From Ottowia sp. (GTDB lineage: Bacteria; Pseudomonadota; Gammaproteobacteria; Burkholderiales; Burkholderiaceae_C), in assembly GCF_016703145.1 (NCBI RefSeq), contig NZ_JADJCO010000005.1:558001-622000 (forward strand): a stretch of 64,000 nt of DNA, in the 5' to 3' direction. Numbering within the stretch: position 1 is the first letter of the stretch; each line of letters begins with the position of its first letter. Made by a program: the position numbers and the translations under genes. Of the stretch, positions 1-8,437 are shown piece by piece. The notes below the pieces were generated by a model, which was given only the letters and a program-made list of their open reading frames with translations, was not told the origin of the DNA and did not search any database.

Positions 1-417
1 CACCTGCAGATGGCCATGGGTAGCGGCGTAGTGCAGCGGCGCCCAGCCCGGCTTGTTGACGTCGGCGCCCTTGGCGATCAGGCGCTTGGCGATGTCGAGC
101 TGGCCCTTGAGGGCGGCCATCATGAGCGGGCTCTCGTCGGTGGCGTTGCGCTGCTCGGGCTTCAGGCGCGGCGAGTCGATCAGCACGCTGGCCACCTTCA
201 ATGCGCCGTCCTGCAACGCGACGTAGAGGCCGGGCGCGCCCCTGTCGTCGCGGAGGTTGGGGTCCAGGCCCTCGGCCAGCAGGCTGCGCATGGCCCGGTC
301 GTTGTCCTGCTTGATGGCGCGAAAGAAGTCGCCGGCATCGGCGGCGAGCGCCAGCGGCGCCAGGCCGGCGGCGAGGCACAGGGCGGCGAGGCGTTTGGAG
401 AGGATGGACTGCTTCAT
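1..417 (-). CDS. Ankyrin-repeat protein with signal peptide (3' end beyond window)
   Basis: The first 139 codons of a gene that runs off the left edge. The N-terminus is a Sec signal peptide (Lys-rich start, hydrophobic core, ALA-ADA-type cleavage near residue 26). From about residue 30 there are ankyrin-type helix pairs, with motifs such as LLAEGLDPNLRDDRG and LIAKGADVNKPGWAPLHYAA. A periplasmic protein-binding role is therefore likely; the partner is unknown. The start codon overlaps the tatD stop as ATGA, so the two are probably translationally coupled. It is the last visible gene of the mltG-tmk-holB-pilZ-tatD operon. Confidence 0.85.
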   Translation of the reverse strand, partial: MKQSILSKRLAALCLAAGLAPLALAADAGDFFRAIKQDNDRAMRSLLAEGLDPNLRDDRGAPGLYVALQDGALKVASVLIDSPRLKPEQRNATDESPLMMAALKGQLDIAKRLIAKGADVNKPGWAPLHYAATHGHLQV

Positions 418-1220
418 GGCGAAACCCTCGTGAACAGACGGGTGAAGTTGGCGCTGGTCTGCGCCGCGATGTGCGCCACGCTGGCGCCGCGCAGTTCGGC
501 CAGGCGCGCCGCCACGTAGGGCACGTAGGCGGGCGTGTTGGTCTTGCCGCGAAACGGCACTGGTGCCAGGTACGGCGAATCGGTCTCGATCAGCAGCCGG
601 TCGTCCGGGACCAGCGTGGCCACCTCGTGCAGCTCGCGCGCGTTCTTGAAGGTGACGATGCCCGAGAGCGAGATGTAGAAGCCCTTGTCCAGCGCCGCGC
701 GCGCCACCTCGCGCGTCTCGGTGAAGCAGTGGAACACGCCGCCCGCGCTGCCCGGACCACCGTCCTCGCCCTCCTCTCCCAGGATGGCCAGCGTGTCGGC
801 GGAGGCCGCGCGGGTGTGGATGACCAGCGGCACGCCGGCGCGCCGCGCGGCGCGGATGTGGGTGCGGAAGCGCGCGCGCTGCCACTCGAGATCGGCGATG
901 CCGCGGCCGCCCTTGCGCGCCTCCATCTGGTAGTAGTCCAGCCCGGTCTCGCCGATGGCGACCACCTTGGGCTGGGCGGCGGCGCGCACCAGTTCGTCCT
1001 CGGTCGGCTCGTGCACATCCTCGCTGTCGGGGTGCACGCCGGCCGTGGCCCAGAAGTTGTCGTAGCGCTCGGCCAGGGCCTGGACCTGGGGAAACTCTTC
1101 CATCGTGGTGCTGATGCACAGCGCCCGCGTGACCCGCGCCTCGGCCATGGCGGCGCGGATGGTCACTAGGTCGGCCGCGAGTTCAGGAAAGGTGAGGTGG
1201 CAGTGGGAATCGGTGAACAT
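414..1220 (-). CDS. TatD-family metal-dependent deoxyribonuclease (YcfH-like)
   Basis: A 268-aa cytoplasmic amidohydrolase-fold nuclease. The metal ligands of the family are visible: HxH at residues 6-8 (SHCHL), Glu91 in GETGLDYY, His135 in IHTRAA, His164 in FHCFTET and Asp214 in ETDSPYLAP. TatD proteins are Mg-dependent 3'-5' DNases linked to DNA repair; YcfH is the paralogue normally found beside holB. Length is normal. It follows pilZ by 33 bp and overlaps the ankyrin gene by 4 bp. Substrate preference cannot be read from the sequence. Confidence 0.93.
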   Translation of the reverse strand: MFTDSHCHLTFPELAADLVTIRAAMAEARVTRALCISTTMEEFPQVQALAERYDNFWATAGVHPDSEDVHEPTEDELVRAAAQPKVVAIGETGLDYYQMEARKGGRGIADLEWQRARFRTHIRAARRAGVPLVIHTRAASADTLAILGEEGEDGGPGSAGGVFHCFTETREVARAALDKGFYISLSGIVTFKNARELHEVATLVPDDRLLIETDSPYLAPVPFRGKTNTPAYVPYVAARLAELRGASVAHIAAQTSANFTRLFTRVSP

Positions 1221-1253
1221 GCGGAAACAGATGGTCGCCGGGCGACCCCGGCG

Positions 1254-1625
1254 TCATATCGTCTGCGTCGGCCGGTCGGAGCCGAGCGAGGCGCCCAGGA
1301 TCTGCTCGATCTTGACCTTGAGCTGCTCGGATTTCTCGTCCTTCGGGAAGCGGATGCCCACGCCCTGGGTGCGGTTGCCCAGGGCGCGCGCGGGCGTGAT
1401 CCAGGCCACCTTGCCGGACACGGGGTAGCGCTGCGGGTCGTCGGGCAGGGTCAGCAGCACGTAGATGTCGTCGCCCAGGCTGTGGTCGCGCGTGCTGGGG
1501 ATGAAGATGCCCCCTTCGGCGAACATCGGGATGTAGGCGGCGTACAGCGCGGCCTTCTCCTTGATGGCGAGTTGGATGACGCTGGAACGCGGCGCGTGGA
1601 GGGCGGCGTGCTGGCTGGTGGACAT
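1254..1625 (-). CDS. pilZ: Type IV pilus assembly protein PilZ
   Basis: A 123-aa single-domain PilZ protein. The core resembles the pilus-assembly PilZ subgroup: AIKEKAALYAAYIPMF, a GGIFIPS turn, SGKVAWITP and GVGIRFPKD. The RxxxR c-di-GMP-binding motif of canonical PilZ domains is not visible, as in pilus PilZ proteins, which act through PilB/FimX-type partners instead. It lies 21 bp after holB, the order seen in many beta- and gammaproteobacteria (holB-pilZ-tatD). No pilus genes are in the window. Confidence 0.9.
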   Translation of the reverse strand: MSTSQHAALHAPRSSVIQLAIKEKAALYAAYIPMFAEGGIFIPSTRDHSLGDDIYVLLTLPDDPQRYPVSGKVAWITPARALGNRTQGVGIRFPKDEKSEQLKVKIEQILGASLGSDRPTQTI

Positions 1626-1646
1626 GGACGACGGGCGTGGGGGGCG

Positions 1647-2657
1647 TCAGGCTCTTGAGTTTAGGGCTTGACGGGCCGCGCTGACCAGGAATTCCGTCGC
1701 CAATCCGGGGTTCAAGGGGTGTTCGGCCGTGCGCGCGGACTGCGCCAATTGGTTCCACCAGCGCGTCAGCGCCAGCAGGGACAGCGGCTGCGGCGGCAGG
1801 TCGGCGGCGTCGAAGAAGCGCGGCGGCGCCCCCACCTGCCGCGCCAGCAGGTCGTGGCAGAGCTTTTGCAGCCGCGCCACGGCCTCGGGCAGCGGCACGC
1901 CGGCCAGCGCGGCGGCGTCGCCCCGGCCGAGCGCGCGCGGCAGCAGCGCCCACTGGCGCGCGCTGTCCTTGCCCGTGCCCAGCGCCAGCGCGGCGGCGGG
2001 GCGCCCGCCGGCGGCGCGCAACAGGGCGGCGCCCTGCTCCGCCGCCACGCCCTGCCCGGCCAGCCAGGCCAGCGCCTCGCCGGCCTCGGGCCAGGCCAGC
2101 GTGTGGACCAGGCAGCGGCTGCGGATGGTGGGCAGCAGCAGGTGCGCGGCGTCGGTGGCCAGCACGAAGCGCACGTCGCCGGGCGGCTCTTCCAGCGTCT
2201 TGAGCAGCGCGTTGGCGGTCACCGGGTTCATGCGTTCGGCCGGGTAGACCAGCACGGCCTTGCCGCGCCCGCGCCCGCTGGTGCGCTGGGCGAACTCGAT
2301 CGCGTCGCGCATGGCGTCGACGCGGATGTCGCGGCTGGGCTTGCGCTTCTTGTCGTCGATGTCGGCCTGCGCCTTCTCGGGCAGCGGCCAGCCGCGCGCG
2401 AGCGTCTCGGTCTCGGGCATCAGCACGGCCAGGTCGGCGTGCGTGTGCACGTCGATGGCGTGGCAACTGGCGCAGTGGCCGCAGGCGCCTTGCGGCGTGC
2501 AGGCATCACACAGCCAGGCGCGCACCAGGGCCAGGCCCAACTCGAACTGGCCCAGGCCGGACGGCCCTTGCAGCAACCAGGCGTGGCCGCGCTGGGCCAG
2601 CAGGGCCTGCAGCTGGCGAGCGATCCAGGGCGCGGGCGGCGCGTCGGTCACAGCCAT
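1647..2657 (-). CDS. holB: DNA polymerase III subunit delta prime
   Basis: A 336-aa clamp-loader subunit. It has an N-terminal P-loop variant (QGPSGLGQFELG) expected to be weak or inactive in delta prime, a Cys4 zinc cluster (C-x2-C-x5-C-x2-C) around residues 50-65, and a C-rich SRC motif (IRSRCLV), all typical of HolB. It loads the beta clamp together with delta and gamma/tau. Its start overlaps the tmk stop by 10 bp, so it is co-transcribed and probably coupled to tmk. Confidence 0.93.
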   Translation of the reverse strand: MAVTDAPPAPWIARQLQALLAQRGHAWLLQGPSGLGQFELGLALVRAWLCDACTPQGACGHCASCHAIDVHTHADLAVLMPETETLARGWPLPEKAQADIDDKKRKPSRDIRVDAMRDAIEFAQRTSGRGRGKAVLVYPAERMNPVTANALLKTLEEPPGDVRFVLATDAAHLLLPTIRSRCLVHTLAWPEAGEALAWLAGQGVAAEQGAALLRAAGGRPAAALALGTGKDSARQWALLPRALGRGDAAALAGVPLPEAVARLQKLCHDLLARQVGAPPRFFDAADLPPQPLSLLALTRWWNQLAQSARTAEHPLNPGLATEFLVSAARQALNSRA

Positions 2658-3391
2658 CCCCTGCCCTGCACCGCCGCGTGGACGGCGCGCGAGACGGCGC
2701 CCCGCGGCTGGTCGGCATCGATGCGGACGAAGCGCGCCGCGTCACCCGCCTGCCGGCGCGCGTAGCCGGCGCGCACGGCCTCGAAGAAGGCGGCGGGCTG
2801 CGACTCGAAGCGGTCGGGCACGCGCGCGCCGGCCAGGCGCTCGGCGGCGACGCCCGGCGGCAAGTCGAACCACAGCGTCAGGTCGGGCTGCAACAGCGAT
2901 TCATGAGTCAAATCGACCTCCAGCCCGCGCGTATCCTGCGCCATAAGCTCCAGTTTTAATAGCGAATCCCAATCGAAGCCACGCCCGCCGCCCTGGTAGG
3001 CGAAGGTGGCGTCAGTGAAGCGGTCGCACAGCAGTACGTCGCCGCGCGCCAGCGCTGGGGCGATGACCTGGCGGATGTGGTCGCGCCGCGCGGCGAACAT
3101 CAGCAGCGCCTCGGTCAGCGCGTCCATGGGCTCGTGCAGGGCCAGGGCGCGGATCTTCTCGGCCAACGGCGTGCCGCCGGGCTCGCGCGTGCGGGTGACC
3201 TGGCGGCCGGTGGCGGCGAAGGCGTCGGCCAGGGCGTCGATGTGGCTGGACTTGCCGGCGCCGTCGATGCCCTCGAAGCTGATGAACAACGCCCCCACGC
3301 TCCCCGCTGCGCGTGGTTCGCTGCCCCCCGAGGGGGCGCTCGCCGCCTTGGGGCGGCCCGGCGTCGGCTCGGGCGGCTGGGCAACGCTCAT
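2648..3391 (-). CDS. tmk: Thymidylate kinase with a repeat-derived N-terminus and internal repeat
   Basis: A 247-aa dTMP kinase (dTMP + ATP to dTDP). P-loop FEGIDGAGKSSH lies at residues 39-50, followed by TREPGGTP and the CDRF substrate motif. Most homologues start close to the P-loop. Here about 35 extra residues (PTPGRPKAASAPSGG..EPRAAG) precede it, encoded by a second-family repeat (3291-3361). A copy of the 60-bp repeat (2900-2963) encodes residues about 143-164 (LMAQDTRGLEVDL region), near the segment that varies among Tmk proteins. The start was chosen because ATG overlaps the mltG stop (ATGA); no other start lies between it and the P-loop except inside the repeat. Confidence 0.92.
   Translation of the reverse strand: MSVAQPPEPTPGRPKAASAPSGGSEPRAAGSVGALFISFEGIDGAGKSSHIDALADAFAATGRQVTRTREPGGTPLAEKIRALALHEPMDALTEALLMFAARRDHIRQVIAPALARGDVLLCDRFTDATFAYQGGGRGFDWDSLLKLELMAQDTRGLEVDLTHESLLQPDLTLWFDLPPGVAAERLAGARVPDRFESQPAAFFEAVRAGYARRQAGDAARFVRIDADQPRGAVSRAVHAAVQGRGWL
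2900..2963 (+). repeat. 60-bp dispersed repeat, copy R1 (inside tmk)
   Basis: Forward-oriented copy with the core AGCCCGCGCGTATCCTGCGC and terminal 17-nt box GCT-N11-AGC at 2947-2963. It is translated in the antisense direction as part of Tmk. Confidence 0.75.
3291..3361 (-). repeat. Second repeat family, copy S1 (tmk N-terminus)
   Basis: About 71 bp nearly identical, as reverse complement, to 42277-42349 in rsgA. Both contain AGCGAACCACGCGCAGCG and a GC-rich palindromic half (GCCCCCCGAGGGGGC here). In both genes it is read in the same frame, giving a shared peptide containing GSEPRAAG. Confidence 0.8.
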
Positions 3392-4395
3392 TGCTGGACG
3401 CCCCCGCGCTGGTACTTGTCGACCGCCCGGTTGTGCTCGGCCAGCGAACTGCTGAAGTGGCTGCTGCCGTCGCCGCGCGCGACGAAGTACAGCGCCTGGG
3501 TGCGCGCCGGCTGCACGGCGGCCATCAGCGCGGCCTTGCCGGGCATGGCGATGGGGGTAGGCGGCAGGCCGCGCCGGGTGTAGGTGTTGAAAGGCGTGTC
3601 CGAGATCAGGTGGCTGCGCTTCAGATCGCCGTCGAAGGCCTCGCCCAGGCCGTAGATCACGGTCGGGTCGGTCTGCAGCGGCATGCCGATGCGCAGGCGG
3701 TTGATGAACACGCCGGCGATCTCGGGCCGGTCGGCACGCTGGCCGGTTTCCTTCTCGACGATGCTGGCCAGGATCAGCGCCTCGTCGGCGGACTTGAGGG
3801 GCAGGTCGGGCGCGCGCGCCTCCCACGCCGCCGCCAGGCGCCGCTGCATCAGTTGCATCGACTGGCGCAGCACGGCCAGGTCGCCCGAATCCTTGGCGTA
3901 GTGGTAGGTGTCGGGGAAGAAGCGCCCCTCCGGCGCCACGCCGGGCTGGCCCAGCGCCTTCATGATGTCCTCGGGCGACAGGCCGGCGGTCTCGGGCTTC
4001 AGGTGCTCGGCGCGCGCCAGCGCCTGGCGCACCTGCCGGAAGGTCCAGCCTTCCACCAAGGTCACGGCCAGCACGATGCGGTCGCCGCGGATCAGCTTGC
4101 CGAGCAGGTCGCCCGGCGTCATGCCGCGCGTGACCTCGTACTCGCCCGGCTTGATGGTTTGCTGGCGCGCGGCGAGGCGGAAGTAGGCGTACAGCAGGCC
4201 GGCCGGGGCGCGCACGCCGCCCTCCACGGCCTTGTTGGCGGCGGTGCGCAATGAGGCGCCGTTGGGCACGCTGACCTCCACCTTGTCGGCGGCCAGCGCC
4301 AGCGGTTGCGTCGTCCACCACCAGGCACCGCCGGCGGTGGCGCAGGCCAGGATCAGCAGCAAAGCCAGGATTCGGCGCACAGCCCTTGTCGTCAT
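3388..4395 (-). CDS. mltG: Endolytic murein transglycosylase MltG
   Basis: A 335-aa inner-membrane protein: one N-terminal transmembrane helix (ILALLLILACATAGGAWWW), then a periplasmic YceG domain. The catalytic Glu lies in ASIVEKETGQ, and the family signature around SDTPFNTYTRRGLPPTPI is intact. MltG cleaves nascent glycan strands to terminate elongation. The start MTTRAVRR was chosen because the helix follows directly; an upstream in-frame Met would add a polar extension. First gene of the mltG-tmk-holB operon; only 33 bp separate it from divergent ygfZ, so promoters must be compact or overlapping. Confidence 0.92.
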   Translation of the reverse strand: MTTRAVRRILALLLILACATAGGAWWWTTQPLALAADKVEVSVPNGASLRTAANKAVEGGVRAPAGLLYAYFRLAARQQTIKPGEYEVTRGMTPGDLLGKLIRGDRIVLAVTLVEGWTFRQVRQALARAEHLKPETAGLSPEDIMKALGQPGVAPEGRFFPDTYHYAKDSGDLAVLRQSMQLMQRRLAAAWEARAPDLPLKSADEALILASIVEKETGQRADRPEIAGVFINRLRIGMPLQTDPTVIYGLGEAFDGDLKRSHLISDTPFNTYTRRGLPPTPIAMPGKAALMAAVQPARTQALYFVARGDGSSHFSSSLAEHNRAVDKYQRGGVQQ

Positions 4396-4428
4396 GGTGT
4401 GAATGGGGCGGCCATGATAATTCAGGGC

Positions 4429-5376
4429 ATGACCACCGCATCCCTCGTCCCCGACACCGCCGCCGCGCTGAACGGCGTGGCCGCCCTGCCCCACCTGGGC
4501 GTGATCCGCGCCACGGGCGAGCAGGCGGCGACCTTTTTACAGGGCCAGCTCACGCAGGACATGGCGCTGATGGCGCCCGGCCAGGCGCGGCTGGCGGCGT
4601 TCTGCAACGCCAAGGGGCGCATGCTGGCCAGCTTCGTCGCCTGCCGGCGCACGCCGGACGACTTCCTGCTGGTGTGCAGCCGCGATCTGCTGCCGGCCAT
4701 GCTCAAGCGGCTGTCGATGTTCGTGCTGCGCGCCAAGGTCAAGCTGAGCGACGCGACGGAGGCCGTGGCGGTGCATGGCCTGATAGGGAGTGCTGCAAGT
4801 TCGATAGCTGACAGCGCAGATTCGGCGGGGGCTGAGAGCCAGTTTGATACTCCATTCGTCGCCGTCCTTCCCCCCGCCGACGGCGCGGCCCGCGCGCTGT
4901 GGCTGGCGCCCGCCGGCACGCCCGCGCCCGCGGGCGGACTGGTGACCGCCGCGCTGTGGGACTTCGCCGCCGTGCGCAGCGGCGTCGCCACCCTCAGCGC
5001 GCCGGTGGCCGAGGCCTTCGTGCCGCAGATGCTCAACTACGAATCGGCCGGTGGCGTGAACTTCAAGAAGGGCTGCTACCCCGGCCAGGAGGTGGTGGCG
5101 CGCAGCCAGTTCCGCGGCGTCATCAAGCGGCGCGCCTACGTGGCGCACGTGGAGGGCCAGGCGCAGGCGGGCCAGGAGGTGTTCTGGTCGGGCGAGCCGG
5201 CCCAGCCGGCGGGCCTGGTCGCGCAGGCCGCGCCGGCGCCGGGCGGCGGCAGCGAGGTGATCGCGTCGCTGCAGGTGGCGGCGGTGGCGGACGGCGGCGT
5301 GTTCACGCTGGGCGCGCCGGACGGGCCGGCGCTGTCGGCGCCGCGCCTGCCCTACCGGCTGCTGGACGACATCTGA
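4429..5376 (+). CDS. ygfZ: Folate-binding tRNA-modifying/Fe-S assembly protein YgfZ
   Basis: A 315-aa GcvT-like protein with the diagnostic motif KGCYPGQEVVAR near residue 220. YgfZ uses tetrahydrofolate and supports certain Fe-S enzymes such as MiaB. Start MTTASLVPD at 4429 was preferred; MIIQG at 4414 is an alternative. Residues about 117-141 (ending near DSAGAESQFDTPF) are encoded by a 60-bp repeat (4780-4851), a low-complexity Ser/Ala-rich loop. The gene converges on the porin gene with a 21-bp gap holding a GC palindrome. Confidence 0.92.
   Translation: MTTASLVPDTAAALNGVAALPHLGVIRATGEQAATFLQGQLTQDMALMAPGQARLAAFCNAKGRMLASFVACRRTPDDFLLVCSRDLLPAMLKRLSMFVLRAKVKLSDATEAVAVHGLIGSAASSIADSADSAGAESQFDTPFVAVLPPADGAARALWLAPAGTPAPAGGLVTAALWDFAAVRSGVATLSAPVAEAFVPQMLNYESAGGVNFKKGCYPGQEVVARSQFRGVIKRRAYVAHVEGQAQAGQEVFWSGEPAQPAGLVAQAAPAPGGGSEVIASLQVAAVADGGVFTLGAPDGPALSAPRLPYRLLDDI
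4780..4851 (-). repeat. 60-bp dispersed repeat, copy R2 (inside ygfZ)
   Basis: Reverse-oriented copy. Box GCTGCAAGTTCGATAGC (17 nt) at 4792-4808 is followed by a diverged body ending AGAGCCAGTTTGATAC. Translated in frame as a Ser/Ala/Asp-rich loop. Confidence 0.65.
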
Positions 5377-5380
5377 GTCA

Positions 5381-5394
5381 CCCGGCGCGCCGGG
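5381..5394. terminator. GC palindrome between convergent ygfZ and porin gene
   Basis: CCCGGCGCGCCGGG is a perfect palindrome filling most of the 21-bp gap between two convergent genes. It has no U-tract, so it is at best a weak bidirectional terminator. Confidence 0.35.
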
Positions 5395-5397
5395 CCG

Positions 5398-6462
5398 TCA
5401 GAACCGGTGGCGCACGCCCAGCCCCAGGCTGGTGCCGCTGCTGGTGCCGGTGATGCGGTCGTGCATCACGTTGGCGTACAGGTCGGTGCGCTTGGACAGG
5501 CTGTGGTCGTAGCCCACGGTGAGGGTCTGGCGCGTGGCATCCAGCGCGGTGTTGCGGGTGCGCGCGTAGGCCGCCAGCAGCTTGCCGGCGCCAAGCGGCA
5601 CCGAGGCGCCCAGCGACGCGGTCTTGGCCTTGGCGTCGGTCACGTTGTTCTTGGCCTGGCCATAGGTGGCGAAGAGCTTGACCACGGCGAAGTCGTAGAA
5701 GCCGCCCACCATCCAGTTGGTGCGCCGCGAGCCGTCGGCGAACGGCGCGGCCACCGGATTGGTGAGCTGGGCGCGCTCGTAGAAGGCGGTCAGGCCCAGC
5801 GGCCCGCTCATGTAGACCAGGTTGGCGCCCAGGTTGCGCTTGCCGTTGCCGATTGCGCCGTCGCCGAACTGGTACTGCAGCGTGGCCGTCAGCCCGCCGA
5901 AGTCGGGCGTGGTGTAGGCGAGCTGGCTGGACCAGCCGGTGTCGGCCGGCGTGGTGCCGGTCCAGCCGCTGCCGTTGAAGAGCGGCACGTTGGCGTGCAG
6001 CACCAGCGGCGAGAACGCGAAGGAGTCGCCAAAGGGGTTGAACAGGATGGTCGGCAGGAAGTTGGGCGCCATCCAGCGGCCCAGCCGCAGCGTGCCGAAG
6101 CCGCCGCCGAGGCCGACGTAGGCGTCGCGCGAGAACGGGGTGTCGCCCCCGAAGCGCCCCAGCGAGCCGTCGCCCAGGCGCATGAACGAGGTGATGGCGA
6201 AGATGGCCCGAGCGCCGCCGCCCAGATCCTCGGAGCCCGACAGGCCCCACCACGAGGTGGTCATGCCGCCGCTGCCCAGCGTGTTCTTGCGCGCGCCGTC
6301 GCCGGCCATGCGCATGGAGCCCACGTAGGCGTCGGCCAGGCCCGACAACTGCACCGAACTCTGCGCCCAGGATGGTGCACAGGCCAGCGCCGACAGGGCC
6401 AGCGCGACCCGAAGCGGGGCCGCGGCGCGGGGACGATAAGACGTTTTCATCAAATTCTTCAT
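5398..6462 (-). CDS. Outer-membrane porin (Burkholderiales general porin type)
   Basis: A 354-aa trimeric beta-barrel porin. It has a signal peptide of about 32 residues (hydrophobic stretch ending ACAPSWAQ), alternating amphipathic strands starting SSVQLSGLADAYVG, and a C-terminal strand ending in Phe (LGLGVRHRF), the BamA recognition signal. The start MKNLMKTS was chosen over an upstream in-frame ATG because GAGGAG lies 8 nt before it and the signal peptide follows. Such porins pass small hydrophilic solutes. It lies downstream of the thioesterase-GNAT gene but probably has its own promoter. Confidence 0.93.
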   Translation of the reverse strand: MKNLMKTSYRPRAAAPLRVALALSALACAPSWAQSSVQLSGLADAYVGSMRMAGDGARKNTLGSGGMTTSWWGLSGSEDLGGGARAIFAITSFMRLGDGSLGRFGGDTPFSRDAYVGLGGGFGTLRLGRWMAPNFLPTILFNPFGDSFAFSPLVLHANVPLFNGSGWTGTTPADTGWSSQLAYTTPDFGGLTATLQYQFGDGAIGNGKRNLGANLVYMSGPLGLTAFYERAQLTNPVAAPFADGSRRTNWMVGGFYDFAVVKLFATYGQAKNNVTDAKAKTASLGASVPLGAGKLLAAYARTRNTALDATRQTLTVGYDHSLSKRTDLYANVMHDRITGTSSGTSLGLGVRHRF

Positions 6463-6528
6463 GCGGGACTCCTCTTCCGAATGGGGGATTGTGCGGCCGC
6501 CCGATGCGGCCATGCTGCGCGCCGGCAG

Positions 6529-7389
6529 TCACAGCAAGTTTCGCGCCATGCCGATGTGCGCGATGCCCACGTCCTGGTAGGGCTCGCCGCGCGGCTGGTA
6601 GCCCAGCCGGCGGTAGAAGCCCTCGGCGCTGGCCTGCGCGCTCAGGACGGCCTCGCGGTCGCCGCGCGCGCGGGCCGCGTCCTGCAGGCCGTTCAGCAGC
6701 GCCCGTCCGATGCCGGCGCCGCGCAACTGGTGCAGCACCGCCATGCGGCCGATGCGGGCGACGCCGGGGGCGTCCTGCAGCAGGCGCCCGGTGCCCACGG
6801 GCTGGCCCAGCCGGTTGTAGGCCACGGCGTGCAGGGCGGTGCGGTCGGCCTCGTCCCATTCGTCCTCGCGCGCGATGCCCTGCTCGTCGATGAAGACGGC
6901 GCTGCGCACCTGCGTCGCATCGGTGCCCAGCGCGTCCCAGGGGCCGGTGCACAACTCCAGCGTGGGCTCGCCGGCCTCGAAGCCCTCCAGCAGCGCGCGC
7001 AGCGCGGGCGGGATGGGGCGCGAGGTCTGCGTGGCCGGGTCGGCGAAAACGTAGACCAGTTCGCCGGTGATCAGCAACTGCTCGCCCCGGAAGATGGCGC
7101 CGGCGATGGTCATGGACGAGGTGCCGATGCGGTCGCAGCGCATGCCGATGTCGAGCCGGTCGTCCATGCGGGCCGAGGCGTGGTACTCGATGCCCGCCTT
7201 GCGCACGTACAAGTCGCCCTGCATCCGCGCCAAGGCCTCGGCGTAAGGCAGCGCCAGGGCGCGCCAGTAGCCGGTGACGGCGGTGTCGAAGTACATCAGG
7301 TAGTGGCCGTTGAAGACGATCTTCTGCATGTCCACCTCGGCCCAGCGCACGCGCAGGTGGTCGAAGAAACGGAAGTCCTGGCGTTTCAT
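6529..7389 (-). CDS. Fusion of YbgC/FadM-type thioesterase and GNAT acetyltransferase
   Basis: A 286-aa two-domain protein. Residues about 1-140 are a hotdog acyl-CoA thioesterase: RWAEVDMQKIVFNGHYLMYFD with the Asp typical of 4-hydroxybenzoyl-CoA thioesterase-like enzymes, then FRGEQLLITGELVYVF. Residues about 145-286 are a GNAT domain of the ElaA/YjcF-like type: VFIDEQGI, RIGRMAVLHQLRGAGIGRAL (acetyl-CoA loop) and AEGFYRRLGYQPRGEPYQD. The frame is open across the junction, so this is a real fusion. A plausible role is coupled handling of acyl-CoA and acetyl transfer; substrates are unknown. Confidence 0.88.
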   Translation of the reverse strand: MKRQDFRFFDHLRVRWAEVDMQKIVFNGHYLMYFDTAVTGYWRALALPYAEALARMQGDLYVRKAGIEYHASARMDDRLDIGMRCDRIGTSSMTIAGAIFRGEQLLITGELVYVFADPATQTSRPIPPALRALLEGFEAGEPTLELCTGPWDALGTDATQVRSAVFIDEQGIAREDEWDEADRTALHAVAYNRLGQPVGTGRLLQDAPGVARIGRMAVLHQLRGAGIGRALLNGLQDAARARGDREAVLSAQASAEGFYRRLGYQPRGEPYQDVGIAHIGMARNLL

Positions 7390-7405
7390 GTCGTGGATGA
7401 AGGTT

Positions 7406-7470
7406 TATGAATGAAATTGGCCTCCAGCCAGCATGAATGCTTCGCTGGAAGCTATGAAAAAGTGAGTATG
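7406..7470 (+). repeat. 60-bp dispersed repeat, copy R3 (intergenic)
   Basis: Forward copy starting TATGAATGAAATTGGCCTCC, with AGAAGCTAT-like end (GGAAGCTATGAAAAAG). It fills the gap between the esterase stop (7474) and the fusion gene start (7389). Confidence 0.75.
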
Positions 7471-7473
7471 TCG

Positions 7474-8436
7474 CTAGGCCTCGAAGGCCCGCCGCAGCGC
7501 CGCCGCCGCATCCAGGTGCAGCTGGCGCGCCTCCGGGATGGCGCGGCCCATGGCGATGAAACCGTGCACCACGCCGCGGTAGATCTCCAGGTCGACCGGC
7601 ACGCCGGCCGCGCGCAGCTTGTCGGCGTACAGCACGCCCTCGTCCACCAGCGGGTCGCATTCGGCCAGGCCGAACCAGGCCGGGGCCGCGCCGTCCACGT
7701 CGTCGGCCAGCAGCGGGGCAAAGCGCCAGTCGCCGCGGTCGGCCGCGTCGATGTAGTGGCCGAAGAACCAGTCGATCAGCACCTTGTCCAGCACCGGGCC
7801 GTGGGCGAAGGCGGCGTGCGAGGGCGTGTCCTGGTGGGCGGTGGTGCCGGGGTAGATCAGCAGCTGCAGCGCCAGCGCCAACCCCTCGTCGCGGGCGTGC
7901 AGCGCGCTGACGGCCGCCAGCGTGCCGCCGGCCGAGTCGCCGCCGACGGCGATGCGCGCCGTGTCCAGCCCCAGCGCGCCGCCCTCGCCCGCCAGCCAGC
8001 GCAGCGCGTCCCAGGCGTCGTGCACGGCGGTGGGAAAGCGGTGCTCCGGCGCCAGTCGGTAGTCCAGCGACAGCACGGCCGCGCCGCTGTGCAGCGCCAG
8101 CACGCGGCACAGCGTGTCGTGCGACTCGACGCTGCCGATGGTGAAGCCGCCGCCGTGCAGGTACAGCAGCACCGGCAGGCCGCCCTCCGCGGTGGGCTCG
8201 TACAGGCGCGCGGGCAACGGGTGGCCGTCGCGCGCGGGGACGCGCAGGTCGCGCACCCGCGGCAGCGCGGGCTTGGGCACGTCGAGCACGCCGGCCGCCT
8301 GGGCGTAGGCCTGCTTGGCGGCCTGCGCGCTCAGCGTGTGCATGGGCGGGTACGGCGCCCGGGCCATGCGCTCGATCAGTTGGCGCATGGCGGGCGTCAG
8401 GCGGGCGTGGATCTCGGGGCCGTGGTTCATGGTCAA
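7474..8436 (-). CDS. Alpha/beta hydrolase, hormone-sensitive-lipase (Aes) family
   Basis: A 320-aa carboxylesterase. Family signatures are all present: oxyanion-hole HGGGF, nucleophile elbow GGDSAGG, acid residue in AECDPLVDEG and catalytic His in VVHGFIAMG. No signal peptide, so cytoplasmic. HSL-family enzymes hydrolyse short-chain acyl esters; the natural substrate is not evident. It diverges from the iron alcohol dehydrogenase. Two Met codons (residues 1 and 3) are possible starts. Confidence 0.9.
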   Translation of the reverse strand: MTMNHGPEIHARLTPAMRQLIERMARAPYPPMHTLSAQAAKQAYAQAAGVLDVPKPALPRVRDLRVPARDGHPLPARLYEPTAEGGLPVLLYLHGGGFTIGSVESHDTLCRVLALHSGAAVLSLDYRLAPEHRFPTAVHDAWDALRWLAGEGGALGLDTARIAVGGDSAGGTLAAVSALHARDEGLALALQLLIYPGTTAHQDTPSHAAFAHGPVLDKVLIDWFFGHYIDAADRGDWRFAPLLADDVDGAAPAWFGLAECDPLVDEGVLYADKLRAAGVPVDLEIYRGVVHGFIAMGRAIPEARQLHLDAAAALRRAFEA

Positions 8437-8437
8437 A

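Noticed and set aside
6495..6511. Hairpin GGCCGC-CCGAT-GCGGCC before the porin gene as a terminator
   Set aside because: Short stem with no U-tract; may be chance in GC-rich DNA.
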